In this document: positions 24,013 through 31,943 of the stretch, one piece after another
Layout of the letters: the number at the start of each line of letters is the position of its first letter
Numbering within the stretch: the stretch's first letter is position 1
Assembly: GCA_964471215.1 (NCBI GenBank)
Contig: CAYYFC010000004.1
Location: 1 to 51,460 of the forward strand
Direction: 5' to 3'
DNA: 51,460 nt
Origin: Archaeoglobus_B sp964471215
Lineage (GTDB): Archaea > Halobacteriota > Archaeoglobi > Archaeoglobales > Archaeoglobaceae
The notes under the pieces: generated by a model
The model's database searches: none
Told to the model about the DNA's origin: nothing
The model's input: only the letters and a program-made list of their open reading frames with translations
Translations under genes and position numbers: made by a program

Positions 24013-25233
24013 TTAAATCTGATTTGATAGCACCTGCCCGAAACCTTTTTTTACGAGCGGTTCCCCGTCGAATACCTCATAACCCCTTATAAATACCTTT
24101 TTCGGGAATATCGCCTTAAATTTTTCATACGGAGTCCATCCAGCCTTTGAATGTAATGAGTCAGCTTTAATCTCTTTAACATCTGACAAATCGAATACTG
24201 CCAGATTTGCATAGTTTCCAACTTCTATTCCTCCGTATTTTTTGAAATTAAATATCCTAGCAGGGTTTATGCTTATCCTCTCAACGAGAGTGCTTAAATC
24301 TAATTGTCCTATCTTAACTAGGTACATCAGAATAGGATACATAACCTCAACACCGGGAAATCCCGGTAGACCATCTCTTTTCTCCTCAATTGTATGAGGT
24401 GCGTGATCTGATGCAATTACATCGGCCTTATGAATATTTTTAAATAATTCACGTCTTTCATCCTCGCACCTCAGCGGTGGATTCACCCTGAACTTAACAA
24501 GCCTATCTGAAAGCAGTAAGTGGTGGGGTGTTACCTCTGAAAATGAGTTTGATGAGTATATCATATTCAAGGCCTCATTTGTTGATACATGACAGAAGTA
24601 AAAGCCCCCAATCTCCAAACACTTTTTAACAGCTTTTACTTCAGCTTCCTTCGGTCTAAATTCATCCCTTATAAGATTAGGATCCTCGGCATGAACTGTA
24701 ATTATCTTTTTATCTCTAATTGTTTCTTTTAAGAATCTGAGGGTATCATAGCTCACCTGAAAAATCCTGTGCTCCAGGAAAACCTCTCCTATTGCTGGTA
24801 TTCTATACATCTTCTCAATTTCTTCAATTTCATCTATTATGAATCCTTTGTTGTCTTCCGTCAATCCTATGTTCAGAGAATAATCGACATATGAATTTCT
24901 TCTTGCTATTTCCATTCTCCTTAAATAGACCTTATGATCCAGTACGGGAGGGTTCGTATTGGGTTGGTCTACGACCAAGCAAATTCCACCGTACAGAGCT
25001 GAAAGAGATCCACTTTCAATTGTTTCCTTATATCTCTCTCTGAAATCCCTGAAATGAACATGAACGTCAATTCCAGCTGGTAGTATTAGTCCTTTCACGT
25101 GCTTTGCATTCTTTTTAAACTTCTTTATATCCTTTATAATCCCATTCTCTATTTCTATGCAACCTTCAATCAATCTACCTTTATAAAAAATGATTCCAGA
25201 AATTACGTTTTTATCTTGCATTGATGAATTCAA
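24013..25233 (-). CDS. pyrC: Dihydroorotase
   Basis: It closes carbamoyl-aspartate to dihydroorotate in pyrimidine synthesis. The 406-residue amidohydrolase shows the metal HxH in DVHVHFRD (58-60), the substrate segment VVDQPNTNPP, histidines at about 181 (HAEDP) and 215 (CHVST), and the catalytic aspartate in ASDHAPHTIEEK (276). The bridging carboxylated lysine of many relatives is not obvious; the equivalent segment appears to be AIGEVFLEH (about 147-155), with glutamate. It stands alone, divergent from the actin-like gene. Confidence 0.9.
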   Translation of the reverse strand: MNSSMQDKNVISGIIFYKGRLIEGCIEIENGIIKDIKKFKKNAKHVKGLILPAGIDVHVHFRDFRERYKETIESGSLSALYGGICLVVDQPNTNPPVLDHKVYLRRMEIARRNSYVDYSLNIGLTEDNKGFIIDEIEEIEKMYRIPAIGEVFLEHRIFQVSYDTLRFLKETIRDKKIITVHAEDPNLIRDEFRPKEAEVKAVKKCLEIGGFYFCHVSTNEALNMIYSSNSFSEVTPHHLLLSDRLVKFRVNPPLRCEDERRELFKNIHKADVIASDHAPHTIEEKRDGLPGFPGVEVMYPILMYLVKIGQLDLSTLVERISINPARIFNFKKYGGIEVGNYANLAVFDLSDVKEIKADSLHSKAGWTPYEKFKAIFPKKVFIRGYEVFDGEPLVKKGFGQVLSNQI

Positions 25234-25272
25234 TTACGGAATGTTTATTAATCTGAGGTTCTAGATAAAACT

Positions 25273-26298
25273 ATGATAGTCGGCTTGGATGTCGGAACGA
25301 ATTATACTAAGGCGACAAAAGACGGAAAAAACGTAGTTATATTCCCCAGTCTTGTTGTATACAGTGAAGAAAGAGACTGGTCCTTAAAAGGAGAAGTAAA
25401 AAAAGTTTACATAGGAAACGAAGCCATACCTGCAATTCAAACTATGGAAAACGCAGAAGTTCTTAGACCATTGCATGAGGGAAGAGTAATACATCAGTCC
25501 TTTATAGAAATAGCAAAACATGCACTTAATGTCTTAAACATAAGAGGAGGCGTAATTGCAACAGGTTTGCCTTCCAAATCGTCAAGAAAGGAAAGAGAAG
25601 AAGTTATGAATAGTCTTAAGAGAGCTTTAAACTCAGATATTTTGATATTTCCGCAATCTGTCGGCAGTCTGGCATATATGGGTTACAAAACAGGAGTTTG
25701 CGTCGACATAGGATTTGGTACAACTGATGTCGTTGTCCTGTACGATATGGAGTATCTAAAGGGAGATACAATGCTCATGGGCGTTGACAGCATATACAAC
25801 AACCTCGAGGTTGCTATAAGGAACGCGTACGGTATAAGCATAACCCCAGAGGAAATGGCAAAGCTTCTTCTAGAAAGGGATTACGAGGTTGGAAGGATAA
25901 GGAGTGGAAAGAAAATCGTAATAAAGCACGAGCACGTTATGCCGACTTACAACGAGATAGTAAAGGGATGGGTCGATAGGATTGTCAACAGGGTAAAGAT
26001 GCTTCTTGAGGGACTGTCTACGAGTATAGTCGAAAAAATAGTACTTACAGGTGGTGGTAGTCTCCTACCGAACGTTTACGATGAATTCGCAAGACGGTTC
26101 TCAGACATAGCAAAGGTCGAGAGACCGGACGACCCGCTAGGCGCAAATGCAAAAGGTTTTTATAAGCTCGCAAAATTGATTAAAGGTGAAGAAATAGAAA
26201 GTGTTGAAAAGAGCCAACCTGTTGAGGTTGCAAAAGAAGTTAAAGAGGTTAAGGAAGCGGAGGAGGAAAAGGAAAAAAAAGTTATTAAGAAGAAATGA
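25273..26298 (+). CDS. Actin-like ATPase (ParM/Ta0583-like)
   Basis: This 341-residue protein is an actin-fold ATPase. It has phosphate loop 1 at 5-12 (LDVGTNYTK region), phosphate loop 2 at 145-152 (DIGFGTTD) and the adenosine loop at 257-265 (VLTGGGSLL). The order and spacing match ParM and the archaeal Ta0583 group more than HSP70. The last 37 residues or so are a highly charged, probably disordered Glu/Lys tail. Such proteins form filaments that position DNA or shape cells. Its stop codon overlaps the start of a ribbon-helix-helix gene (ATGA), which suggests a two-protein filament/adaptor system. It could instead be a shape or division protein of MreB type. Confidence 0.8.
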   Translation: MIVGLDVGTNYTKATKDGKNVVIFPSLVVYSEERDWSLKGEVKKVYIGNEAIPAIQTMENAEVLRPLHEGRVIHQSFIEIAKHALNVLNIRGGVIATGLPSKSSRKEREEVMNSLKRALNSDILIFPQSVGSLAYMGYKTGVCVDIGFGTTDVVVLYDMEYLKGDTMLMGVDSIYNNLEVAIRNAYGISITPEEMAKLLLERDYEVGRIRSGKKIVIKHEHVMPTYNEIVKGWVDRIVNRVKMLLEGLSTSIVEKIVLTGGGSLLPNVYDEFARRFSDIAKVERPDDPLGANAKGFYKLAKLIKGEEIESVEKSQPVEVAKEVKEVKEAEEEKEKKVIKKK

Positions 26299-26801
26299 GG
26301 GTAATAATCGATGTACCTCCGGATATCGAGGAGCTCTTGCTCAAGAAATGCAAGGAAAAAGGTACTACACCATCCCAATTCATTTTAGCACTTCTGGAAT
26401 GGTATTTCTTAAAAAAAGGCTATGATAAACCATGGGATATCTATGAATTTCTGAAGTATGCGAAAAGAATCGGATATGAAAGACTTAAAACGTGTAAATA
26501 CAGCGACGGAAAATACTGCATGCTCGAGAGCCTGAACGACATATTTGAAGAAAAGGAACCAGAACCATTAAATATATACAGGTGCCTATTCTGTGTAGAT
26601 TATACGGATAAGAGAAGGATAAGGAGAAGAGAGGAGATAAAGCTGGACGATGATATAATAGAGGTTGCAAAGATTGCAGCGAAATTTGTAGTCGAGCTGT
26701 ACAGGGATAGGTTCAGCTATAAGCCGAACTTGAGTGTTGAGGAAAAGAAGAAGGATGAAATAAGAAAGGAGGATGTGAAGAAGCTCATCGAGAACTGGTG
26801 A
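26295..26801 (+). CDS. Ribbon-helix-helix protein with four-cysteine site, partner of the actin-like ATPase
   Basis: The first 40 residues or so are a clear ribbon-helix-helix DNA-binding domain: strand MRVIIDVPPD, helix IEELLLKKCKEKG, then TTPSQFILALLEWYF. A middle region follows with four cysteines (67, 75, 97, 100; CLFC is the second pair) that could bind zinc, and then a basic, charged helical tail. It overlaps the actin-like gene by 4 bases, so the products are likely made together. In plasmid ParMRC systems the adaptor ParR is also a ribbon-helix-helix protein encoded directly after ParM. That role is inferred here. It ends directly next to the convergent pan gene. Confidence 0.72.
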   Translation: MRVIIDVPPDIEELLLKKCKEKGTTPSQFILALLEWYFLKKGYDKPWDIYEFLKYAKRIGYERLKTCKYSDGKYCMLESLNDIFEEKEPEPLNIYRCLFCVDYTDKRRIRRREEIKLDDDIIEVAKIAAKFVVELYRDRFSYKPNLSVEEKKKDEIRKEDVKKLIENW

Positions 26802-28046
26802 TTAAACGAACATAACACCCTTTTCTCCCCTGACAACGTCCTTTTTCAGAACCTTTTCTACCGCTTTAAGAAAATCGTACATCTTTACAACAGTTCTCTC
26901 TTCTCTTATTGCGAACATCCCCGCTTCGGTACATATGGCCTTTATATCTGCCCCACTGGCACCTTCGGTAATCCTTGCAAGCTCTGAGAAGTTCACATCA
27001 TCTGCGAGCTTCATCCTCCTAGTATGAATCTTGAATATCTGAATTCTTCCCTCATAATTCGGTAATGGAACCTCGATTATCCTGTCAAATCTTCCAGGTC
27101 TCAGTATTGCAGGATCAAGTATATCTATTCTATTCGTTGCACCTATTATCTTAACATCTCCTCTCGCATCAAACCCATCCATCTCAGATAACAACTGCAT
27201 AAGCGTTCTCTGAACTTCTCTATCACCGCTCGTATCACTTGCAGTTCTCCTTGCAGCAATTGCATCGAGTTCGTCTATGAAGATTATTGACGGAGCCTTT
27301 TCTCTTGCAAGTTCGAATACCTCTCTTACAAGTCTCGCCCCCTCTCCTATATACTTCTGAACGAATTCACTCCCAACAACTCTTATAAACGTTGCGTTTG
27401 TTCTGTTCGCTACAGCCTTAGCTAGTAACGTCTTACCTGTTCCTGGAGGTCCGTATAGTAATACGCCTTTGGGTGGATCTATTCCTATCTCCTCAAATAA
27501 CTTAGGCTTTAAGAGAGGAAGTTCAATCGCTTCTTTTATCTCCTCTATCTGCTTGTCGAGTCCACCTATATCTTCGTATGTTACATCAGGCTTTTCGTAA
27601 ACCTCAAACGAGTAGACCATGGGATCCTTAGTCGGTGGCAGAACGCTTATAACGGCAAGGGTTTGCTGGTTCATTGCAACCCTCACACCCGGTTTAAGCT
27701 CCTTTGGATCTATGTACTGCGAAACGTGAACAAGGAACTTGGGTCCAGTTGAGCTTCTTACTATGACCCTTCTATCATCGAGAACATCCGAAATAGTTCC
27801 AACGATAAGAGGAGGAGATCTCAACCTTTCTATTTCACTTCTCAGCCTTCTAACCTCCCTTTCATATCTTATTCTTTCTGATTCAACAAATCTCTTTTCA
27901 TTCTCGAGTCTTCTGTAGAGTTCTCTGAGTTTGTAATATTCTTCCTCGATTTTTTTTAGCCTTTCAAATTCCTCCTCAAGTCTCCTTAATCTGCTCAGCA
28001 GATACGAGTATTCCGGAAAAGTTTCGTCTTTAATATCTTCCGTCAT
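26802..28046 (-). CDS. pan: Proteasome-activating nucleotidase (PAN)
   Basis: PAN is the hexameric AAA+ ATPase that unfolds proteins for the archaeal 20S proteasome. The 414 residues hold an N-terminal coiled coil (about 15-80), an OB domain (about 80-150), Walker A GPPGTGKTLLAK, Walker B IIFIDELDAI and the arginine-finger region LRPGRFDR. The C-terminus ends Met-Phe-Val, so the usual hydrophobic-Tyr-X docking motif carries Phe in place of Tyr. It stands alone, convergent with the ribbon-helix-helix gene. Confidence 0.96.
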   Translation of the reverse strand: MTEDIKDETFPEYSYLLSRLRRLEEEFERLKKIEEEYYKLRELYRRLENEKRFVESERIRYEREVRRLRSEIERLRSPPLIVGTISDVLDDRRVIVRSSTGPKFLVHVSQYIDPKELKPGVRVAMNQQTLAVISVLPPTKDPMVYSFEVYEKPDVTYEDIGGLDKQIEEIKEAIELPLLKPKLFEEIGIDPPKGVLLYGPPGTGKTLLAKAVANRTNATFIRVVGSEFVQKYIGEGARLVREVFELAREKAPSIIFIDELDAIAARRTASDTSGDREVQRTLMQLLSEMDGFDARGDVKIIGATNRIDILDPAILRPGRFDRIIEVPLPNYEGRIQIFKIHTRRMKLADDVNFSELARITEGASGADIKAICTEAGMFAIREERTVVKMYDFLKAVEKVLKKDVVRGEKGVMFV

Positions 28047-28125
28047 TCTAATCGATTAAACTTATATCAAATCAAGTATATGAAGTTATTGCTAAATCTT
28101 AAAAACATGAAGAAATATGTTAGTT

Positions 28126-28182
28126 TGGCGATGATGAAAGGGCCCCACTGATATGTGATGAGGGTTTTGAGTTCTGAGCTCT
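28126..28182 (+). ncRNA. C/D box sRNA (2'-O-methylation guide)
   Basis: All four boxes are present in the right order and spacing: C box ATGATGA at 28131-28137, D' box CTGA at 28148-28151, C' box GTGATGA at 28155-28161 and D box CTGA at 28174-28177. The guides are AAGGGCCCCA before D' and GGGTTTTGAGTT before D. Partly complementary flanks (GTTTGGC and GCTCTAAAC) could form the terminal stem. In archaea these RNAs bind L7Ae, Nop5 and fibrillarin and direct methylation of rRNA or tRNA. The targets were not determined. A TATA-like ATCTTAAAAAC lies about 25-30 bases upstream. The ends are approximate. Confidence 0.85.
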
Positions 28183-28220
28183 AAACAAAACTTTATTAAT
28201 AAAAGAATAAACCTTCTTTA

Positions 28221-28835
28221 ATGAACTTACCATTAAAGGCAGATCTGCACATACATTCAAATTACAGCGATGGAAAAAGTAGTGTTAGGGACATACTAAA
28301 TGTAGCTGTTAGGAGAGGTCTGAATGTGATATCTATAACTGACCACGATACACTTAGCGGATCTCTCGAGGCAATTGATATAGTAAAGGAGGAGCACATA
28401 CCCATTGAAATATTACCCGGTGTTGAAATATCGACGAGATGCGGTCATCTGCTCGCGTATGGAATTGAGAAAGACATCGATTACGATGCAGATGTACGCG
28501 ATGTTATAGATGCTGTGCACGATCTGGGAGGTTTAATCTCCCTTGCCCATCCCTTTCAGTTTTATAGACACGGAGCTGTAAGATTGAAGTATTTTAAAAT
28601 AGTTGACTGCATCGAGGTTTTCAACGCTAGGAGTCTTTTTATATTCAACAAGCTTTCAAACTACTTTTGTAACAGATACGGGAAATGTAAAACCGCCGGA
28701 AGCGATGCCCACAGAGCAGAATTCGTGGGTTACGGTCTGACGTTGATATACGATAGGGATGTAATGAATGCCATGAGAAATCGCAAAACAGATGTCATCG
28801 GAAGGTACTCGGCGAAGATGCTCATACTTAAGTGA
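28221..28835 (+). CDS. PHP-domain phosphoesterase
   Basis: A metal-dependent phosphoesterase of the PHP superfamily, 204 residues. It has the metal motifs DLHIHSNYSDG near the start, ITDHDTLSG, PGVEISTRCGHLLAYG, LAHPFQFYRHG and the late AGSDAHRAEFVGYG. Small stand-alone PHP proteins hydrolyse nucleoside phosphates or related esters; the substrate here is unknown. It starts at ATG 28221 after AT-rich promoter-like DNA, about 40 bases downstream of the C/D box sRNA. Confidence 0.85.
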   Translation: MNLPLKADLHIHSNYSDGKSSVRDILNVAVRRGLNVISITDHDTLSGSLEAIDIVKEEHIPIEILPGVEISTRCGHLLAYGIEKDIDYDADVRDVIDAVHDLGGLISLAHPFQFYRHGAVRLKYFKIVDCIEVFNARSLFIFNKLSNYFCNRYGKCKTAGSDAHRAEFVGYGLTLIYDRDVMNAMRNRKTDVIGRYSAKMLILK

Positions 28836-28856
28836 CGGATAAATGTAACTTTTATA

Positions 28857-29399
28857 TTATTTTATCTTATATATAAATATTATTAATCCTACCAGTATCA
28901 TTATGAATGCTATTCTCAGCATTATCCTAAACCCCAAGATCTCGGCAAGCAGTCCACCCAGAATCGGTCCTATAACCCATCCTATACTCCACACAGTATT
29001 GTATATCCCCATGGATTCCCCCCTTTCACCTCTTTTCGTTAAATCCGCAATGTAAGCCGGTGCAACTGTTCCGATAGTTGCCCAGGCAAATCCCTCGATT
29101 ACGTGTATCGGAAAAGCGTAGACGTAATAGTTTATAACAGAATATACTAGCATGGTCAGTGCAAATGCTATCTGCGAGAACATCACAAGTTTTCTCCTTC
29201 CGAATCTATCCGATAACTTGCCTATCATAATAGACGTGAAAGCACCTGTCAACGCTCCAACTGTAAACAGTGCACCTATTGATACCTTGTCAGCCTTAAG
29301 TTCCTCAGATATATATATCGGGAGTATTGAGTACACCATTCCAGACGATATCATCAGTGGTAAAAGAGACAGGCAGAAGACAACTACTCTTTTATTCAT
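28857..29399 (-). CDS. Half-size major facilitator superfamily protein (six helices)
   Basis: The 180-residue protein has six membrane helices and matches the N-terminal half of a drug/sugar-type MFS transporter, including motif A GKLSDRFGRRK after helix 2 and GPILGGLLAEILGF in helix 5. It stops cleanly with the charged end IYKIK just after helix 6. A normal MFS protein has twelve helices and about 400 residues, and no second half is nearby. It is either a truncated relic or a half-transporter working as a dimer. It overlaps the HD gene by 4 bases, so it is still in an operon. Confidence 0.7.
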   Translation of the reverse strand: MNKRVVVFCLSLLPLMISSGMVYSILPIYISEELKADKVSIGALFTVGALTGAFTSIMIGKLSDRFGRRKLVMFSQIAFALTMLVYSVINYYVYAFPIHVIEGFAWATIGTVAPAYIADLTKRGERGESMGIYNTVWSIGWVIGPILGGLLAEILGFRIMLRIAFIMILVGLIIFIYKIK

Positions 29400-29908
29400 G
29401 GTTCCTCTAACTCCTCCTTCAATCTTTTATAGAATTCCAAGAGAAATCTGTGTCTTTTTTCCGCTATCCTTTTAGCAGTTTCAGTGTAAATCAAATCCTT
29501 TAGCTTTAGAAGCTTTTCCTCAAAGTGTCTTAAAGTCTCCTCTATACTCCTTCCGATTTCACCGCTGAAGATAAAAGCTCTGGCTATTCCTATCGCACCC
29601 ATCGCATCGAGCTTATCCGCGTCGCTCAAAACCTTTGCTTCCAGCGTTTTTGGTTTAACATTCGATGAAAAAGAATGAGCCTCTATGCAGTGAACTACCC
29701 TCTCTATGAAATCCTCATCATATCCCTGCTTTCTTAAAATCTCCCTTGCAATCCTTGCGCTCTCCTTTGCGTGATCTTTCTTATCCCTTGCTATGTCGTG
29801 AAGTTCCGCCGATTTCCTTACAACCTCCATATCCGCTCCTTCCCTTTCAGCTATAAACAATGCCATTTTCACAACCCTATTCACATGTCCTTCGTCATGG
29901 GAACCCAT
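29396..29908 (-). CDS. HD-domain hydrolase
   Basis: This 170-residue metal-dependent phosphohydrolase has the HD signature spread over HDEGHVNRV at the start, ELHDIARD near residue 35, HCIEAHSF near residue 88 and SDADKLDAMGAIG near residue 110. Relatives act on nucleotides. It overlaps the QueF-like gene by 14 bases upstream and the half-MFS gene by 4 bases downstream, so the three are probably made from one transcript. The substrate is unknown. Confidence 0.82.
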   Translation of the reverse strand: MGSHDEGHVNRVVKMALFIAEREGADMEVVRKSAELHDIARDKKDHAKESARIAREILRKQGYDEDFIERVVHCIEAHSFSSNVKPKTLEAKVLSDADKLDAMGAIGIARAFIFSGEIGRSIEETLRHFEEKLLKLKDLIYTETAKRIAEKRHRFLLEFYKRLKEELEEP

Positions 29909-30614
29909 ATCTGATCACCGTCCTCACACCGCTTCTCTCCTCGAATTCTGCGATAACCTCAAGCTTTTTTGGCTTAAGCTCTTCCAGTAGATCGTAAAAA
30001 ACCCTTTTTACAACTGCTTCGTGATGAATCTGCAAGTCTCTGAATTCTTTAAAGTAATTGTCAAGAGATTCGTACTCGAGTAATCTATCGCCTGGTCTGT
30101 ATCTTATCCTTATAACGGCATAATCTCTCTTACCCGTAACAGGGCATATGCAAGTAAAATCATCGTATACAAATTCAGCTTCGTGTTCACCGTATATGTT
30201 CGGTATTGTCCTTATCTTCTTCTTTTGTTTCATCTTTTCCAAGGCCTTAAGCAATTCCTCCTCGTTTCTTGTAATGACATCCGAGAAATAAATCGGCCAA
30301 GGCGATTTCACCCTGTCAGGACAAAAGGCTATTACAGTTTTTCCTTTAATCGATGATATCATTGCCTCTGCCATTGCGCCGAAGCTAGGTTCTTTCACGA
30401 CAAACACAATCAAATCGGCTTTCTCGCACAACTCCAGATCTCTCCGAATAATCTCCCTAACGAGTTCCGGCTTATCCCTAAAATCGTCTACATGACTGTA
30501 ATCGTATTCCAGCTGATCCAAGACATCATAACCCCTCCTTCTCAACAGTAGCTGCACGTTTTTTATATCATCGATACGACCGTAACCAATTGGTCCGCAT
30601 ACGAATATCCTCAT
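29895..30614 (-). CDS. Fusion of a deoxyribosyltransferase-like domain with a QueF-like domain
   Basis: The protein has two parts. Residues 1-130 look like a nucleoside 2-deoxyribosyltransferase (MRIFVCGPIGYGRIDD, then PSFGAMAEAMIS with a candidate catalytic Glu83). Residues 145-236 are a tunnel-fold QueF-like domain with CPVTGKRDYA, so the catalytic Cys157 and Asp164 are present. The NADPH-binding ESKSLKLY box of true QueF reads YESLDNYF here, which suggests the QueF-L type, where relatives convert preQ0 in tRNA to archaeosine, rather than a nitrile reductase. I am fairly sure of both folds but not of the reaction of the fused enzyme. Confidence 0.72.
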   Translation of the reverse strand: MRIFVCGPIGYGRIDDIKNVQLLLRRRGYDVLDQLEYDYSHVDDFRDKPELVREIIRRDLELCEKADLIVFVVKEPSFGAMAEAMISSIKGKTVIAFCPDRVKSPWPIYFSDVITRNEEELLKALEKMKQKKKIRTIPNIYGEHEAEFVYDDFTCICPVTGKRDYAVIRIRYRPGDRLLEYESLDNYFKEFRDLQIHHEAVVKRVFYDLLEELKPKKLEVIAEFEERSGVRTVIRYGFP

Positions 30615-30729
30615 ATAAAACCGTATGTTCAGGATTGGAAAAAATTTGTTAATCTAATCTAAATTATAAAAATAATTTATAATATAAATGTGGCATAAGT
30701 CTTATATGATCTGGATCAGGCTAGATTCT

Positions 30730-31941
30730 ATGAAAGAGATCGTCGAGCTCAAGGGTCATATCATAGACTCGATGATACTTCCGAGAGTCCTTGATACGAT
30801 TATAGAAATGGGAGGAGACTTTGAAATACTTGAAATAAGGGTAGGAAAGACAAAAACTGATGAAAGCTACTGCAAAATGATGGTTGAAGGTGATGAAAGA
30901 CTGTTCGATGAACTCGAAAAACTTGGAGTTATACTACCAAAAAAAGAGGTAAGAGTTGCACCTGCACCTGCCGATAAGGTTTTACCGGATGGATTTTATG
31001 CGACAACGCATCATCCAACTTATGTTTACATAAACGGTGAATGGAAGAAAGTCAAAAACATAGAAATGGATTGCGTGATCGTAATAGAAAACGGGGAACC
31101 CGTATGCAAGAGACAGGGTCTTGTTAAGAAGGGAGATCTTGTCGTGATAGGTCATGACGGGATAAGGGTTGAGGTTCCTCAGAGGCCTAGAGAGCCTACG
31201 GACATATTCGGATTCATGACGTCAAACGTATCATCGGAAAAGCCTGTAAATTCGATCATAAAAAGACTTGCAAGGGAGATGAAGAAGATAAAGGATGAAA
31301 ACGGATTTATAATACATGTTGTCGGGACTGCAATTGCCCATACCGGTGCAGATGAGGCATTAGCCGAGTTGATAAAAATGGGTTATTGCCAGGCCTTATT
31401 TACAGGAAACGGTTTTGCTGTTATGGATATCGAAAAGCAACTCTTTGGGACGACGCTCGGAATGGATAAGGATAGCGGAAAGGTGTATAGAGGCGGATAC
31501 AGAAATCACCTTGTCGCTATAAATGAGATGTGGAAGGTTGGTGGAATTAAAAATGCAGTTGAGAAGGGTATACTGAAGGCTGGAGTCATGTACGAATGCG
31601 TGAAAAACAACGTACCTTATGTCATAGCAGGTTCTATAAGAGATGACGGGCCATTACCCGATACGATCACGGATGTTATGGAAGCGCAGGATGAGATGAG
31701 GAAGTATATAAGGAAGGCAGACATGTGCATAATTTGGGCTTCAATGTTGCATGGAATTGCAACTGGAAATATGCTCCCCTCTACCGTAAAAACCGTAATA
31801 GTAGATATGAACCCCTACGTTGTTACGAGATTGCTGGATAGGGGAACGACTCATGCCCTCGGAATAGTCAGCGATCCAGGAGTAGTTCTTCCAATGCTTT
31901 TAAACGAAATTAAGAAATTGGAATGTGGAGGTGAGGTTTAG
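30730..31941 (+). CDS. LOR/SDH-domain protein (archaeal TIGR00300 family)
   Basis: The protein matches the archaeal family related to the LOR/SDH region of lysine-ketoglutarate reductase. Members have been annotated as ornithine cyclodeaminase or arginine/ornithine catabolic enzymes. Visible marks are MKEIVELKGHIIDS at the start, YATTHHPTYVYING, VGTAIAHTGADEALAELI and the nucleotide-binding-like ALFTGNGFAVMDIE. I chose the ATG at 30730 because the family starts there; 14 extra in-frame codons reach back to 30688. It is the first gene of an operon with paaK, 2 bases apart. The substrate here is not certain. Confidence 0.72.
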   Translation: MKEIVELKGHIIDSMILPRVLDTIIEMGGDFEILEIRVGKTKTDESYCKMMVEGDERLFDELEKLGVILPKKEVRVAPAPADKVLPDGFYATTHHPTYVYINGEWKKVKNIEMDCVIVIENGEPVCKRQGLVKKGDLVVIGHDGIRVEVPQRPREPTDIFGFMTSNVSSEKPVNSIIKRLAREMKKIKDENGFIIHVVGTAIAHTGADEALAELIKMGYCQALFTGNGFAVMDIEKQLFGTTLGMDKDSGKVYRGGYRNHLVAINEMWKVGGIKNAVEKGILKAGVMYECVKNNVPYVIAGSIRDDGPLPDTITDVMEAQDEMRKYIRKADMCIIWASMLHGIATGNMLPSTVKTVIVDMNPYVVTRLLDRGTTHALGIVSDPGVVLPMLLNEIKKLECGGEV

Positions 31942-31943
31942 AC

